Shown piece by piece: positions 13,532-23,500 of a DNA stretch of 64,000 bases. The stretch covers positions 24,809,591 to 24,873,590 of the forward strand of contig OU015501.1 of assembly GCA_907164885.2 (NCBI GenBank). Reading direction: 5' to 3'. This DNA comes from Dolomedes plantarius. Taxonomy: Eukaryota; Arthropoda; Arachnida; Araneae; Dolomedidae. The notes below the pieces were generated by a model. The model saw only the letters and a program-made list of their open reading frames with translations. It had not been told where the DNA came from and did not search any database. The position numbers and the translations under genes are program-made. Every line of letters starts with the position of its first letter. The stretch's first letter is position 1.

Positions 13532-13597
13532 TGTTACTGGCAGTGTGTATAAAGCAGACATTCTATAGAATGCCAAGGAAATCTATAGAATGAGGGA
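13532..13597 (+). repeat. LTR-terminus-like segment shared with 62814-62876
   Basis: Starts TGTTAC and contains GGAAATCTATAGAATG. The reverse complement of 62814-62876 has the same order (TGTTACCG, AGTGAGTC, then GGAAATCTATAGAATG). The TGTTAC start resembles Gypsy LTR ends and a Gypsy gag remnant lies ~200 bp away. A complete LTR cannot be delimited. Confidence 0.45.
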
Positions 13598-13804
13598 CCT
13601 ATTTAGGCAAAGCACGGAATATCTGTGATATATATTTTAATGTGATATATATTTTCCCTAGGTATTGTGTATAATACCTAGGTATTATACAGAACGGCAA
13701 GTACAATTAAGGCAAGGTTTCTGCCCATTAGGAGAGAAGTGATATCTCTCCGGAGTTATCTCATTTTCTCAGATAAGTACTGCGGAATGAATTAGTGGAC
13801 ATCA

Positions 13805-14215
13805 ATTAAGATTTCGCCGCCTCACGTATTAGCCGTCTTTTGTAGCTTTGGGCGTAAATTAAATCTATCTTCAAATATTTCTCAACGGAAGAGGTAGTTT
13901 CTTGCGTTTCCTTTTTCTTGATAGCTTCATTGACGTTCGAGACCGCAAAACGATCTATAAAATCCAAGGGGTACTTTTAAAGGCGAGTTCCATTAATCTC
14001 TCTATATCCTATGACAGTCTCTGTCTAGTTTCGGCTACCATTTGCAGCTTGGCTTTCAATCCAGTCTGGTAGTTATCCAAATGAGTCTCATCCAGTTTGT
14101 GGTTTAAAGCTTTTCCCATAGCTTTCACATCGTTTCGCTGTTTCTTAAAGACGACTTGCAAGACATTCGAGTCGAAACGAACTGGCTGGCAATTCACTTT
14201 CAGAGTCCTATTCGT
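13805..14215 (-). pseudogene. Ty3/Gypsy gag (capsid-like) remnant
   Basis: On the reverse strand the frame from about 14197 reads LNHKLDETHLDNYQTGLKAK, then ETRQRLS, a stop, and DIERLMELAFKSTP. After a one-base shift it continues PLDFIDRFAVSNVNEAIKKK and ends IREAAKS before a TAA at 13805-13807. The order (leucine-rich start, QxxxxLxxDIERLxxLAxxxxP, FIDxFAVxxxxxAIxxxETQ) matches the capsid portion of gag in arthropod Gypsy elements. At least one stop and one frameshift make it a pseudogene. Pol is not seen downstream. Upstream sequence (14380-14850, reverse strand) has a lysine/glutamate-rich frame that may be the gag N-terminus. Confidence 0.65.
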
Positions 14216-14379
14216 TCATGATATTTATGATCTCAAACAATGTTTTAATGACAGCTCAAAAATTATGTGTATTATTAATGAACATTTCAACGGCCAACCA
14301 ATAGGTATTTTTTCAAAATTTATGCACCCGACAGATGTGGTTGAATAGCTAGAGAAGCCTTTGGTGTCGAAATGCCTTC

Positions 14380-14850
14380 GACACTAAATTCGATTTTTTT
14401 GGTATAATTGTTTGAAGGCTATCGGGACCGGCTTTAAATTTCTGGTTTGTTTGACTCTTCTAACGATAAATGTAACGCTCTCGAGGATCAACCAGCCACC
14501 TCACCCATCTTCTTCGGAATATAAATTATAATATTCTTAGAATGTTTCCGGTTTCGATTCCATCTTCTCTTAATTTGATTCCTCTTCATTATTTGTTTTC
14601 ATTTCGGCACTCATTTCTTATTGGCTTCTCCTCCTATTCAGCATTCATCTCTACCCTTATTTCCATGTATCTGACCTTCATTATACCTTACCTGGCTTTC
14701 GTTATAGCCTTTGTTCCGGCTTCCAGTTCTTCAATTTTCTTCATCACTTCCAAATATTTCTCAATCATCTCATACGGGATTGATCTCATAACGGGCTTTC
14801 AATCCCTATATCTGACGTCGAATCTTATATGTTCGGGATGTAAGATTTGA
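14380..14850 (-). other. Possible N-terminal gag sequence, strongly decayed
   Basis: Reverse-strand frames here are rich in Lys and Glu (for example MIEKYLEVMKKIEELEAGTK) and could form a coiled coil, as at the N-terminus of arachnid Gypsy gag proteins. Its position directly upstream of the capsid remnant supports this, but stops and shifts leave no continuous frame. The forward 102-codon ORF at 14542 is probably its shadow. Confidence 0.35.
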
Positions 14851-14853
14851 CGT

Positions 14854-14863
<10 letters not shown>

Positions 14864-14909
<46 letters not shown>

Positions 14910-14928
14910 ATATATATATATATATATA

Positions 14929-14968
<40 letters not shown>

Positions 14969-14973
14969 TATAG

Positions 14974-15048
<75 letters not shown>
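14864..15048. repeat. Compound (CA)/(TA)n microsatellite
   Basis: A short CA run passes into a long TA array with scattered G interruptions (AGTA units). Confidence 0.95.
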
Positions 15049-15052
<4 letters not shown>

Positions 15053-15523
15053 GTTTAATATTAATAGCGGCGTTTTCACCAGGAGACAATTCTATTTTTC
15101 TCCAGTATCTTAATTTGATTTGTCTTCACATGTTGGCTATCACTTTTATATAGAGTGGGTGTAAAAAGCATTTGTACATAAGGAATTTTTGATACATTTT
15201 GAAAGGAAATAAAATGCCTGACATAGTGAAGAAACAAATTTTTTAATCTACAAAAATCATTTCCTGGAGAAAATACTGTGAAAAGGGATATTTTACTGAG
15301 AACAAAATTAAAAATAACAACAATTTAGGAGACCCAAAATTCTTTGTATTTTTTATGGTTTTCAATTGATTTCACAAATTATTAGTATTTAGTATGTACA
15401 GTAGAATCCCGATAATCCGAAATGACTGGGACCAGACCCTTTTCGGATTAACGAATTTTTCGAATTAAGTGAAATCATTCTTAAAATAAACTTAAATTTC
15501 ATAATAACATGTGATTACATAAA

Positions 15524-16323
15524 TCTATATATATAAAACGCGTAGGTATGCGGCACAAAAATCAACGATATTTCTATACTCCGAATGGCAACGGCTGCCA
15601 CTACCAGAAGTAAACATTAGCGGTTGTCCGCAATTTGCAACCACGAGTCAACATGGATTTACACACTGGAATCAGGAATGTTTGAAAACGAGCTGCACGA
15701 TCAAGTGAAAATTGGGAACAGTCTCAAGAATGAAAGCGAAGAAATAATTCATTAAGAGAGAGGCGTGAAAGAGAGCATAAATAATCGTGAGGTTAGGCTT
15801 AACCGTCGCCGGCATAGCAATAAACAACCAGTAATATTTAATTATCTACACTTTTTTCAGTACTTGCTGAATTTTTACTCCATTTTATAAGTGAAGAAAT
15901 TTTCTCAACAATTTATTATTTGATATGATTAAGTGTAGATATCTTCATTGTGAACAGTAAAACATACAGAGTGATGTAATCAACACTATATTTTAAAACT
16001 TTCCCCAACAATTTCTTATGTGTTGTAATGTTAAAGTGTAGATATCTAATTTTGGAAAATAGTACATACAAAGAGGGATGTAAATTTTTAAATCATTGAT
16101 GTTGGGTTTCTCAGTCTTATCTTTAACTCTTTTCTGAGGTAATGGAAATTCACTTTTTTTTTATCACGATGTTCTAGAATAAGCCTTATAGAGAATACCC
16201 CTTACAACATATATTTGTGATGACAGGTAATGGTAACATTCCTTTCATGTTACTTTCAGTTGCGTTGTTTTGCAAAAGAAAATATAAAACTAAAAGCGAC
16301 CATGCTGGTCGCGCAGCGGTTAG
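15524..16323 (+). mobile_element. Helitron fragment or non-autonomous Helitron inside the Tigger
   Basis: It starts TCTATATATATAAAACG directly after an A. It ends TTAG before a T, with a perfect 7-bp hairpin (GCGACCA-tgc-TGGTCGC, 16296-16312) eleven bases before the terminus. This is the Helitron layout (A|TC ... hairpin ... CTRR|T) with one change (CTAG to TTAG). Near 15660-15790 a broken charged frame (RAARSSENWEQSQE, stop, KRRNNSLRERRERE) resembles the N-terminal part of arthropod Helitron proteins. Length is 800 bp. An 11-bp sequence ACATGTGATTA occurs on both flanks (15507-15517, 16335-16345). Confidence 0.6.
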
Positions 16324-16375
16324 TATTACATATTACATGTGATTAAACAGTTTATTTTATAAGGTCTGTCTAAAC

Positions 16376-16725
16376 CAGTGGTTCCCAACCGGTGGTCATG
16401 CACCCTTATATAAAAAAGGTGCCAAAAAATAGAGATTTTGTAAGCAATATTCATTGAACTAGATGGGCTGAATATATCCGATGACTCTCAGGTGTTGAGT
16501 TAAAATTTCTTAAAAGTTTAACATAATTATTTTGTTATTAGAATATGATACGTTAGAATGTGAGTACGTTAATCCTGTTTCTCTTTTGCCTGAGGGATAT
16601 TCTATAAACACATACCCCCCCCCCCCCGGAAGGTTCCCCCCTCAAGTCAGTGGGGTGTGGTGGTCCGCACATTGTCCAATTTCTGGCTTAGTGGTTCGCA
16701 ATCTTCTACGGGTTGGAAACCACTG
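16376..16725. mobile_element. hAT MITE, 350 bp, with 8-bp target duplication
   Basis: Left end CAGTGGTTCCCAACC and inverted right end CAGTGGTTTCCAACC form a 15-bp TIR with one mismatch. They are flanked by GTCTAAAC (16368-16375) and GTGTAAAC (16726-16733), an 8-bp duplication with one mismatch. These are hAT hallmarks. There is no coding capacity. A run of 13 C lies at 16615-16627. Confidence 0.85.
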
Positions 16726-16809
16726 GTGTAAACATTACCAAATCTCGGGACGAAATGGGTAATAAGAGAGCGGAACGCTGCCTAGTACAGTACAGTAGAG
16801 TCTAAGAAT

Positions 16810-17085
16810 TTAGACTATCAGCAAATTGTTGAAAAGGTTTTGAGAGAACCTGTCAACGTCTCAGAAGAGAGTGAAGGTAAAGCAGACGGTGACAGGGAGC
16901 AGAGGGTATTCCACCTAGACGAGGTGACTGTATTTGATGTAGCGCTATGATACGTAGAGCAACACTCTGCCGCTACCCCAGCGGACACCCTTTTCCTAAC
17001 GCTCTGGCGTAATTTGGCTTCAAGGGAGAGGTATCCTTTTCTTCGACAAAAAAAAAATGTAACAGATTTTTTCGAACCAATGTAG
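16810..17085 (+). pseudogene. Tigger/pogo transposase C-terminal remnant
   Basis: One continuous frame reads YQQIVEKVLREPVNVSEESE, an acidic stretch, a TGA at 16948-16950, then YVEQHSAATPADTLFLTLWR, NLASRERYPFLRQKKN and VTDFFEP before TAG at 17083-17085. Tigger/jerky-type transposases end the same way: an acidic linker, a WVEQxxxATxxDVxxLRRWR motif, then a basic patch and ITDFF. The DDE core is gone, probably lost before or with the later insertions. One premature stop remains. Confidence 0.75.
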
Positions 17086-17369
17086 TTCAGTAATAATTAG
17101 TTCAGTACATTGTCTAACTTTGAATTTTCTTGTAATTTTCAGAAATATACTTTATATTACTTAGTATCACTGTCGTTAAATTCTAACCTTAGTTCTTTTT
17201 GATTTTTGGTTTCGGATTAAGCGGACTTTCGAATTACCGAAGTTCGGATTAAAGGGACTCCACTGTAATTCATTAGCATTAGTGATAGCTAAGAGTCTTT
17301 AGCTATTTTGAACCATTCACTTTCCATAACTGATTCTAGCTTAACTATTCTGGCAATGTGATGCTTTCG

Positions 17370-17372
<3 letters not shown>

Positions 17373-17413
<41 letters not shown>
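17373..17413. repeat. (TA)n microsatellite
   Basis: Pure TA dinucleotide run just right of the nested cluster. Confidence 0.95.
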
Positions 17414-17415
<2 letters not shown>

Positions 17416-18574
17416 ATAAGTTATAATTTTTTTCCGCCAACGATAAGTGTGCAAAGACTTTTTTGTTTTCTAAAATTTGCATTTTTAAACGACAATTTTG
17501 CCCTTTTTCAAAGATTTAAATTTTCCCCTTCATAGCTTGCTTAATTTGAATAACGCGACAGGTGTAACAGAACATGATCTTAAATATTTACCCATTACAC
17601 ACGATATAAAAGAAGAGCATTATATGTAAATACTTTTTACAATCACGGTATTTTTTCTGCCTACACCAGAAAAGTTCTGTGAGCGCCCTACTACATAAGT
17701 TTTTATATTGAAAATCCATCTTAATTATTTTTTTACATTCTTACTATATATTCCTAACTTAATCAACCCCGTAAATAAATGATTAAAATACCTCAAATTA
17801 GAATAAAGCATTTAAACAATTCATTAATTCTCTAATGCTTGTATTAATTCTTCGTAATTATTGTATTTTACCGAAATGTCTATTAAGACAATAATGCTTT
17901 TTCAATGACCTATAAAATTATACATAGGAAACAATTTTGTATGAAGACTTTCTTTTATTATAGTTGAACTGCAACTAAAATGCAGTCGATAGGAATTTTA
18001 ATAATGTATTTTTAAATGATTGGAGATTCATCTGTAAGTCACTGAGTTATTCTACTTTTCTGCTCTTTTAACTACAGATGGTGCTGATTAGTTTTACCTT
18101 TTACTTTTCTGTTTGTGTGAAACTTTTTAACTTTCACTAATGGACTTGGACACCATTTATATTTTACATTTTATCAATGGTTAAATCTATTTCCTCTCAT
18201 TCTTTAATGTTTTTATTTCCTATTCAGATTTGTGGCTCGTTCAATTTCCCCCCCCCCTCTCCTTCATGAGTATGATAAAGTACATTTCTTTCATAATAAC
18301 CTGTATTTTCACGGTTTGAATTAATCTGTAGATATACAAAGTTCTTTTTTTATTATAGTCTTTCTACATTCCCTTCTCCCAGGCTTTTGAAATTAGTAAT
18401 CCTTGAAGAACTGTAACTGGACTATTTTCCCTGATTCCAGGAAAATTAAAATGATGTGGAAAATATATCATACAGTTAAACTCTTTAAAAATACACTGAA
18501 AAGGGATGGAAGATAAATATCTGACAGAATTTCTCAAAATTTACCTTTAAAAGAGCGAAAAGGATTGTATTAGC
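17414..18574. other. Intergenic DNA, nothing recognised
   Basis: AT-rich with homopolymer runs, including nine C at about 18249. I see no gene or element end. Confidence 0.5.
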
Positions 18575-19050
18575 AATAATGATGTAGCTTGGAGTCTTTT
18601 CTTATCTGAATAAACTAAATTTTGAGTTGTTTCTTAAACAATTTTGGACCATTCACTTCCGATTACTGTTTCTAGCTTAACTATTCAAACTTTTAAGTCC
18701 AGAATGTGCCATAAATTTTCAGTAACATTAATATAATGACACTGGGGAGGTATAATTAATCTTCGTTTGACATTATACAGCATCCATTCTCGATTAATAT
18801 GAGCAGTATATTTCGGATCATTATCCTATAGGAAATAATAAGTGTTTCCCAGCTTTGGGCACTAAGCCGTAAATTATGCCGCAGAATGTCAATATACTAC
18901 CCTTCATTCATATTTCCTTTAATGAAGTTTAAGTTACCAATTCCACAGTATGACATTCTTTGGTTTCAACTCAGTATTGAGGTGATGCTGAATTGTGTTA
19001 CGGCCATTTGAGCCAAACACGGTTGAACTTCATGAGACAATCAGATAAAG
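18575..19050 (-). pseudogene. Tc1-like transposase C-terminal half, decayed
   Basis: Read on the reverse strand, broken frames give NTELKPKNV, then DNDPKYTAHINREWMLYNVK, HYINVTENLWHILDLKV with a stop, KLETVIGSEWSKIV with a stop, and ETTQNLVYSDKKRLQA. These match the Tc1 landmarks QQDNDPKHTA (second catalytic Asp), SPDLNPIENLWxxL (catalytic Glu) and the C-terminal EEWxKIxxETTxxLVxSMPxRLxA. Asp and Glu positions are still readable, but stops and at least one frameshift upstream destroy the gene. The left part abuts the triplicated repeat at about 19031. Confidence 0.7.
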
Positions 19051-19990
19051 GAATCTAAAGAGATGGATCCTGCTGCTCAATCTGGGAAAACCTTGTGTGA
19101 CGTAACAACGAGCACCGCCTGCTGTATACGGAAATATGATAATAGTAAACACGTAAATATTTGTTTAACATACAATATGCATAACAATATGTGTTTAAAC
19201 CTGAAATCGTGCATTTCTGCTTGAACTTTTTTTCTGAAATTGAAATTTTGGGATATTAAAATAATACGAAGCAGATTCCAGTGGAAGACCATATGAGTGG
19301 AAGATGGGTAAGGAACTTTCCTTTTTGATCTAAATGGTTTTGAAGAGAATTAAATATTGAATTTCATGAGACAAGCAACTAGAGACGTCTAAAGAGATGG
19401 ATCCTGCTGCGTAATCTGGGAAAACCTTGTGTGACGCAACAACGAGCTCCGCCTGCTGTATACGGAAATATGATAACAGTAAACATGTAAATATTTGTTT
19501 AACATACTACATTGTTTAAAACTGGAATCGTGCATTTCTGCTTGACCTTTTTTTCTGAAATTGAAATTTTGAGATATCAAAATAATACGAAGCAGATTCC
19601 AGTGGAAGACCATATGAGTGGACGATGGGGATGGAACTTTCATTTTTGATCTAAGTGGTTTTGAAGAGAATTAAATATTGAATTTCATGAGACAGGCAGC
19701 TAGAGGCATCTAAAGACACGGATCCTGCTGCTCAATCTGGGAAAACCTTGTGAGACGTAACAACGAGCTTCGCCCGCTGTATACGGAAATATGATAATTG
19801 AAAACACGTAAATGTTTGTTTTACATACTAAAGTGTTTAAAACTGAAATCGTGTATGTCTGCTTGAACTTCTTTTTCTGAAATTGAAATTTTGGGATATT
19901 AAAATAATACGAAGCAGATTCCAATGGAAGAATATATGAGTGGAAGATGGGTAAAGAACTCTCCTTTTTTTTTCTAAGTGGTTTTGAAGA
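19031..19990. repeat. Three tandem ~320-bp units
   Basis: Units start with CATGAGACA at 19031, 19364 and 19685 (spacing 333 and 321 bp). They share the GATCCTGCTGC, GGGAAAACCTTGTG and CTGTATACGGAAATATGATAA blocks. On the reverse strand each carries a frame with HWNLLRIILISQNFNFRK, so all three retain the same short ORF. The sequence just before the ORF lysines (TTTCAATTTCAG) looks like a 3' splice site. I do not recognise the protein and cannot tell coding conservation from recent duplication. Confidence 0.8.
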
Positions 19991-20099
19991 TAATTAATAA
20001 ATATTTTGCTACAATTGGGTGATCGCATTTTGCCATGAAATTGATGGTGAGAGCGGTAGAAAATGGTGGCACAAGGGAAGTGGAAATGCCATGTTTTCT

Positions 20100-20710
20100 G
20101 AGTTGATTAACATTTGAGCTTATGAGTAATTGTGACCATAGTTCAAAAGAAAATATTTGACCTGCTCGAATTATTCACATGCAAATTAGAAGTAATTTTT
20201 GAAGCTATCCGAGTGAAAAATCCTCTATGTAATGATCACAATCAATGAATTTTACTTTTCGAATGTTTGCAAATAGCTGTAAACGTTTTTTGTCACCTTT
20301 CACTGAATGAAAAGGAAAAAAATTCAAAGAAACTTTTAATGAAAGATGTTAAAGAAGTTATGTCTGCACAATACACATGATATTTTAGATTGGGAATGGT
20401 CACATTGGAGAAGCTAGGCGAATGTTTGGAGGACCCTGCTCAGGTGAACCCCGTTGGAGGAGTTTGCTATGGCTGCATGCTTATGGTGTGAGCCACATTA
20501 GTTGATAGCAGAAGTAAAGAGGAAACCCCTTGGTTTGCTCAAATGATGGAGAAGTGAACTAATGAATAATTGTGAATATAGATCATAAGAAAATTTCGGA
20601 CTTGATAGAAATGTTTTTATACAGATTAAGGGTAAATTTAGAAGCTTTCCTAAGGAAAAAAATCATTTACGCATCTAACAGTCAATGAAATTTCTGGAAG
20701 GTTTTGAGTA
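20100..20710 (+). repeat. Diverged direct duplication
   Basis: About 20118-20250 and 20555-20690 are similar (GAGTAATTGTGACCATAG versus GAATAATTGTGAATATAG, then matching ATCAATGAATTTT / GTCAATGAAATTT ends). Divergence is high and there is no coding potential. Confidence 0.5.
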
Positions 20711-22039
20711 ACAGTTCCTTAATATTTTCATTATAAGGGTGAATTTAACAACGATACAACAATCAGACCTGATGATCTGCGGTTCAGTTCAACGATCGTA
20801 TTCTCGTATTTCAGTCTTCCCATCTAATATTTCTCTTTTTATGTACATTTTTAATTGCTGTTTCGATCATTTGGTTCGTCGTTATCTTATAAAAAGAGAA
20901 TATTCCCTCCCCACTTTTTCCAAATTCTGATTACGGCAGTTGAAATTTATGCCATGTACTGTCTAACTTTTTCGCAAATGAAACTTCTTTGATGATCCCA
21001 AAATTAATTGAATTTTAAATACTTCTTTGAAATTTAAATCAAAATTTGTCTGCTTTATTTTTTATCATTTTGTTTAAAGGATTCTTGTATTTTTTTTTCA
21101 GTACAGAGGTTATTAACTTTAAAAAAAGTCATCTTTATAAATAGCCCCACTACATCGGGTAGGTATGCCGTAATTCAGGCCAATCAAATTATACTTATGT
21201 TACAATTTTATAACGTAAATTATCTGCAATGTACTTTCTAAAGGTCTGGGAATAGCATTTACGAGATCAACGCAGTGGCAAAAAAAGAGAGGATGAAACC
21301 AAAGAATAAAATGATGAAATAAACTTTTCACCGAAAAGATGAAGGAAGCACGAAGCTCACCATCATGCAAAAAAGATGCATGCCTGTGAAAATTTATCAA
21401 ATGATAGGTAAAAATATTCATAAGTTATTATAAAGGTGAAATTATACTCTGCAATTTTATCTTTGAAAATTAATATTACTTTAATTAAATTTGATTAATT
21501 CTTTCTTTATTTGACCGTTATTATATATTTCATAAGACTTATTTGACTCTGCCTCAATTGGAATTATCATACCGGTTTTCAAACATCGAAACTGGTATTC
21601 CATATACCAAACTATCCCTGGGGATAGCCATTTTCGACGACTTTCTTTAAAGCAATAAAAAAATTTGCCTGCTTTTAAACTTGCTAAAAATCTCCAGTTA
21701 AAACATAGAGAAGAAAAAAATACAAGGGCTGTCAAAATTTTCATTAGGTTCATATTTTTTTGTGTAAAAAACAAGGTGGAAGGTTTTGTAAAGAAACAGA
21801 AAATAATCTATTTTAATGAACGATAACGTGAAAATGTTAATAATAATAGGTTTTCTCTCGAAATACTTCCTTATTTTTTATATTAACGTCATGTCATGTA
21901 GAAAGATTAAATAGAATGACTTTATTTTCTGACAATATTCCATTTATCAAGATAGCAACGACACAATTTTTTTTGTGTGTTTTATACAACAACGTCATCT
22001 TTTCCCTAATATGCCATAGACCATGTAATATCAACGAAA
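20711..22039. other. Intergenic DNA, one small hypothetical ORF
   Basis: Apart from the reverse-strand ORF at 21481-21774 (listed separately) I see nothing. Confidence 0.45.
21481..21774 (-). CDS. Hypothetical small ORF with signal-peptide-like start
   Basis: 97 codons on the reverse strand from ATG at 21774. The start MNLMKILTALVFFSSLCFNW resembles a signal peptide (short basic n-region, hydrophobic core). It is followed by a ~75-residue tail with two Cys and the motifs FKESRRKW and PIEAESNKSYEIY. Codon use is as AT-rich as its surroundings. I see no splice-site model, TATA box or homology I recognise. It could be a small secreted protein, an exon, or chance. Confidence 0.2.
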   Translation of the reverse strand: MFFTQKNMNLMKILTALVFFSSLCFNWRFLASLKAGKFFYCFKESRRKWLSPGIVWYMEYQFRCLKTGMIIPIEAESNKSYEIYNNGQIKKELIKFN

Positions 22040-23500
22040 AAATTTGATCAGAATACATTGTCGTCTTTTTTAAATGTGATGGATCAAAAAGAAGTTTTTT
22101 TCAACTTGAAAAAGAAATTCCCAATAACAGTTGTAAAGTTGGTGATTATATTGTATTTATCCAAGAGCAATATCTGGTGGATATGATCTTTCTATGTTAT
22201 AAATTCTATGGTTTTAAGTTTATTACAAAAAATATCTTGAATGCTGAATTTAAAGTAAACTTTTCTTCGCCCAGTGTTTTGAAACCTATAAGGTTTGAAA
22301 CTATAAAACCCAATTGATAGTGAGACTTTTTGTTTTTTCTGGAAGGGTTTATTGGTTGGAATATGTGAACATACAGGAAATAATAGTGATATTTGGGCTA
22401 TATATAAGCTACGCATAGTCGCCATGTCGGTTCAAGCAAGTGTCGCAGTGCTTCACTAGAATATCTGTGTCATGCACCTATTTGCCGAGTCTTCTTCTCG
22501 GCGTGGAGATACCTGGGACTCATTGCTCGCAGACCTTGATGTATCTTTATCGTTCATAGAAAATTGTGTTAACAGTTCCCTTATTCACTTACGTTTCCAG
22601 AATCTCGCGAGTGTTACTTGGGTAACGGCAAATAATCGAATCCCTGATAATGGTCAAGTGTTCTTGACCAGGTCACGATATGACCAATTCACCAAACCAT
22701 CTGAACACTGTACATTGTGACAGATACTCATTTCCACACGCATCTTTTATACAACGATAAAGCTGTTTATTATAGGGGCTCCACTAACACGTTCTGCCGT
22801 AAAAAAAAAATGAATAACCGTTCGCTGGGCCCATTAGGACGAATCCATGCATCGACTGTATGAGTCACCTTGCTTAATCACGTGCAAACAGCACACTGAT
22901 GTTTGATGGTATCAGCTTTGCTTCCGACATACCCCGCTATCTACTGGCGAAAACGCAAAGCTCTGTGCATTTAACCTCTGCCGCTCATACAAAAGTTTTA
23001 CGTTTGGGCCATCTTCATACAACGAATTAAAGATGCATTACACCAAGTCTATAGGAAGCATCCTTAACATTCTCCACCTTTTTTAATCGTGATGGATCAA
23101 AAAGAAATTTTTCCAACTTGAAACAGAAATTACCTATGACACTTTTAAAGTTGGTGATTTGAGTGCTTTTATCCAAGAGAAGTTACAATATGAAGGTTTT
23201 AATGTTTTACCCTTTTATATAATCCGAACACTAGTGAGCATTATTAAAGTATAACAAATTTTATAGAGGATAACTGGTGGAATGAATGACAAGAATTTAT
23301 GGGCTTTTTGGGCTTTTTTTAGACGAAACTGATGTTTGAAGGATTTAATTTTTCTATATAATCTCTTCTGTTTTAATTTTACCACAAAGTATATCTTGAA
23401 TGCTGAAAAAAAATGAATTTTTCCTCACCCAATGTTTTGAAACTACAACGAATAAAAGATGCGTTTCATCAAGTCCATAGCAATCATTCATTAAATTCAT
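22040..23500 (+). repeat. Diverged tandem duplication, one half holding a mariner
   Basis: Unit 1 is 22040-22303 plus 23018-23060. Unit 2 is 23071-23500. Shared blocks are GATGGATCAAAAAGAA, GTTGGTGATT, TATCTTGAATGCTGAA, GTTTTGAAAC and AAAGATGC...CAAGTC. Unit 2 reads GAAACTACAACGAA where unit 1 is split by a mariner with TA on each side. Unit 2 is therefore a paralogous empty site. Confidence 0.75.
22304..23017 (-). mobile_element. Internally deleted mariner-like element, copy 2
   Basis: Same family as 12767-13525. It shares GTGAGACTTTT near the left end, the CCATGTCGGTTCAAGCAAGTGT block and GTTTGGGCCA at the right end. TA flanks (22302-22303, 23018-23019) are confirmed by the empty site in the neighbouring duplicate. 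The left terminus has diverged from copy 1. Transposase traces on the reverse strand are unreadable beyond short pieces such as MYSVQMVW. The interior differs from copy 1, so the two derive from different deletions. Confidence 0.75.

Larger units (their letters stand above)
15399..17265 (+). mobile_element. Tigger/pogo-like element, decayed and re-invaded
   Basis: Left terminus CAGTAGAATCCCGATAATCC and the inverted right terminus CAGTGGAGTCCCTTTAATCC are flanked by TA (15397-15398 and 17266-17267). The TIRs are ~25 bp with several mismatches. CAGTxGAxxCCC...TAATCCGAA ends are characteristic of Tigger/pogo elements. A transposase C-terminus lies near the right end. The element is interrupted by a Helitron (15524-16323) and a hAT MITE (16376-16725). 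Confidence 0.75.
15153..17356 (-). mobile_element. Tc1-like element fragment (outermost layer of the nest)
   Basis: The left end GAGTGGGTGTAAAAAGC, preceded by TA, looks like a Tc1-type terminus. At 17283-17356 the reverse strand reads IVKLESVMESEWFKIAKDS, aligning with the transposase C-terminal region also found at 18575-18720. The two pieces are separated by a Tigger element bounded by TA on each side. They read as one fragment split by that later insertion. The right part of this Tc1-like element is missing beyond 17356. Confidence 0.55.
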
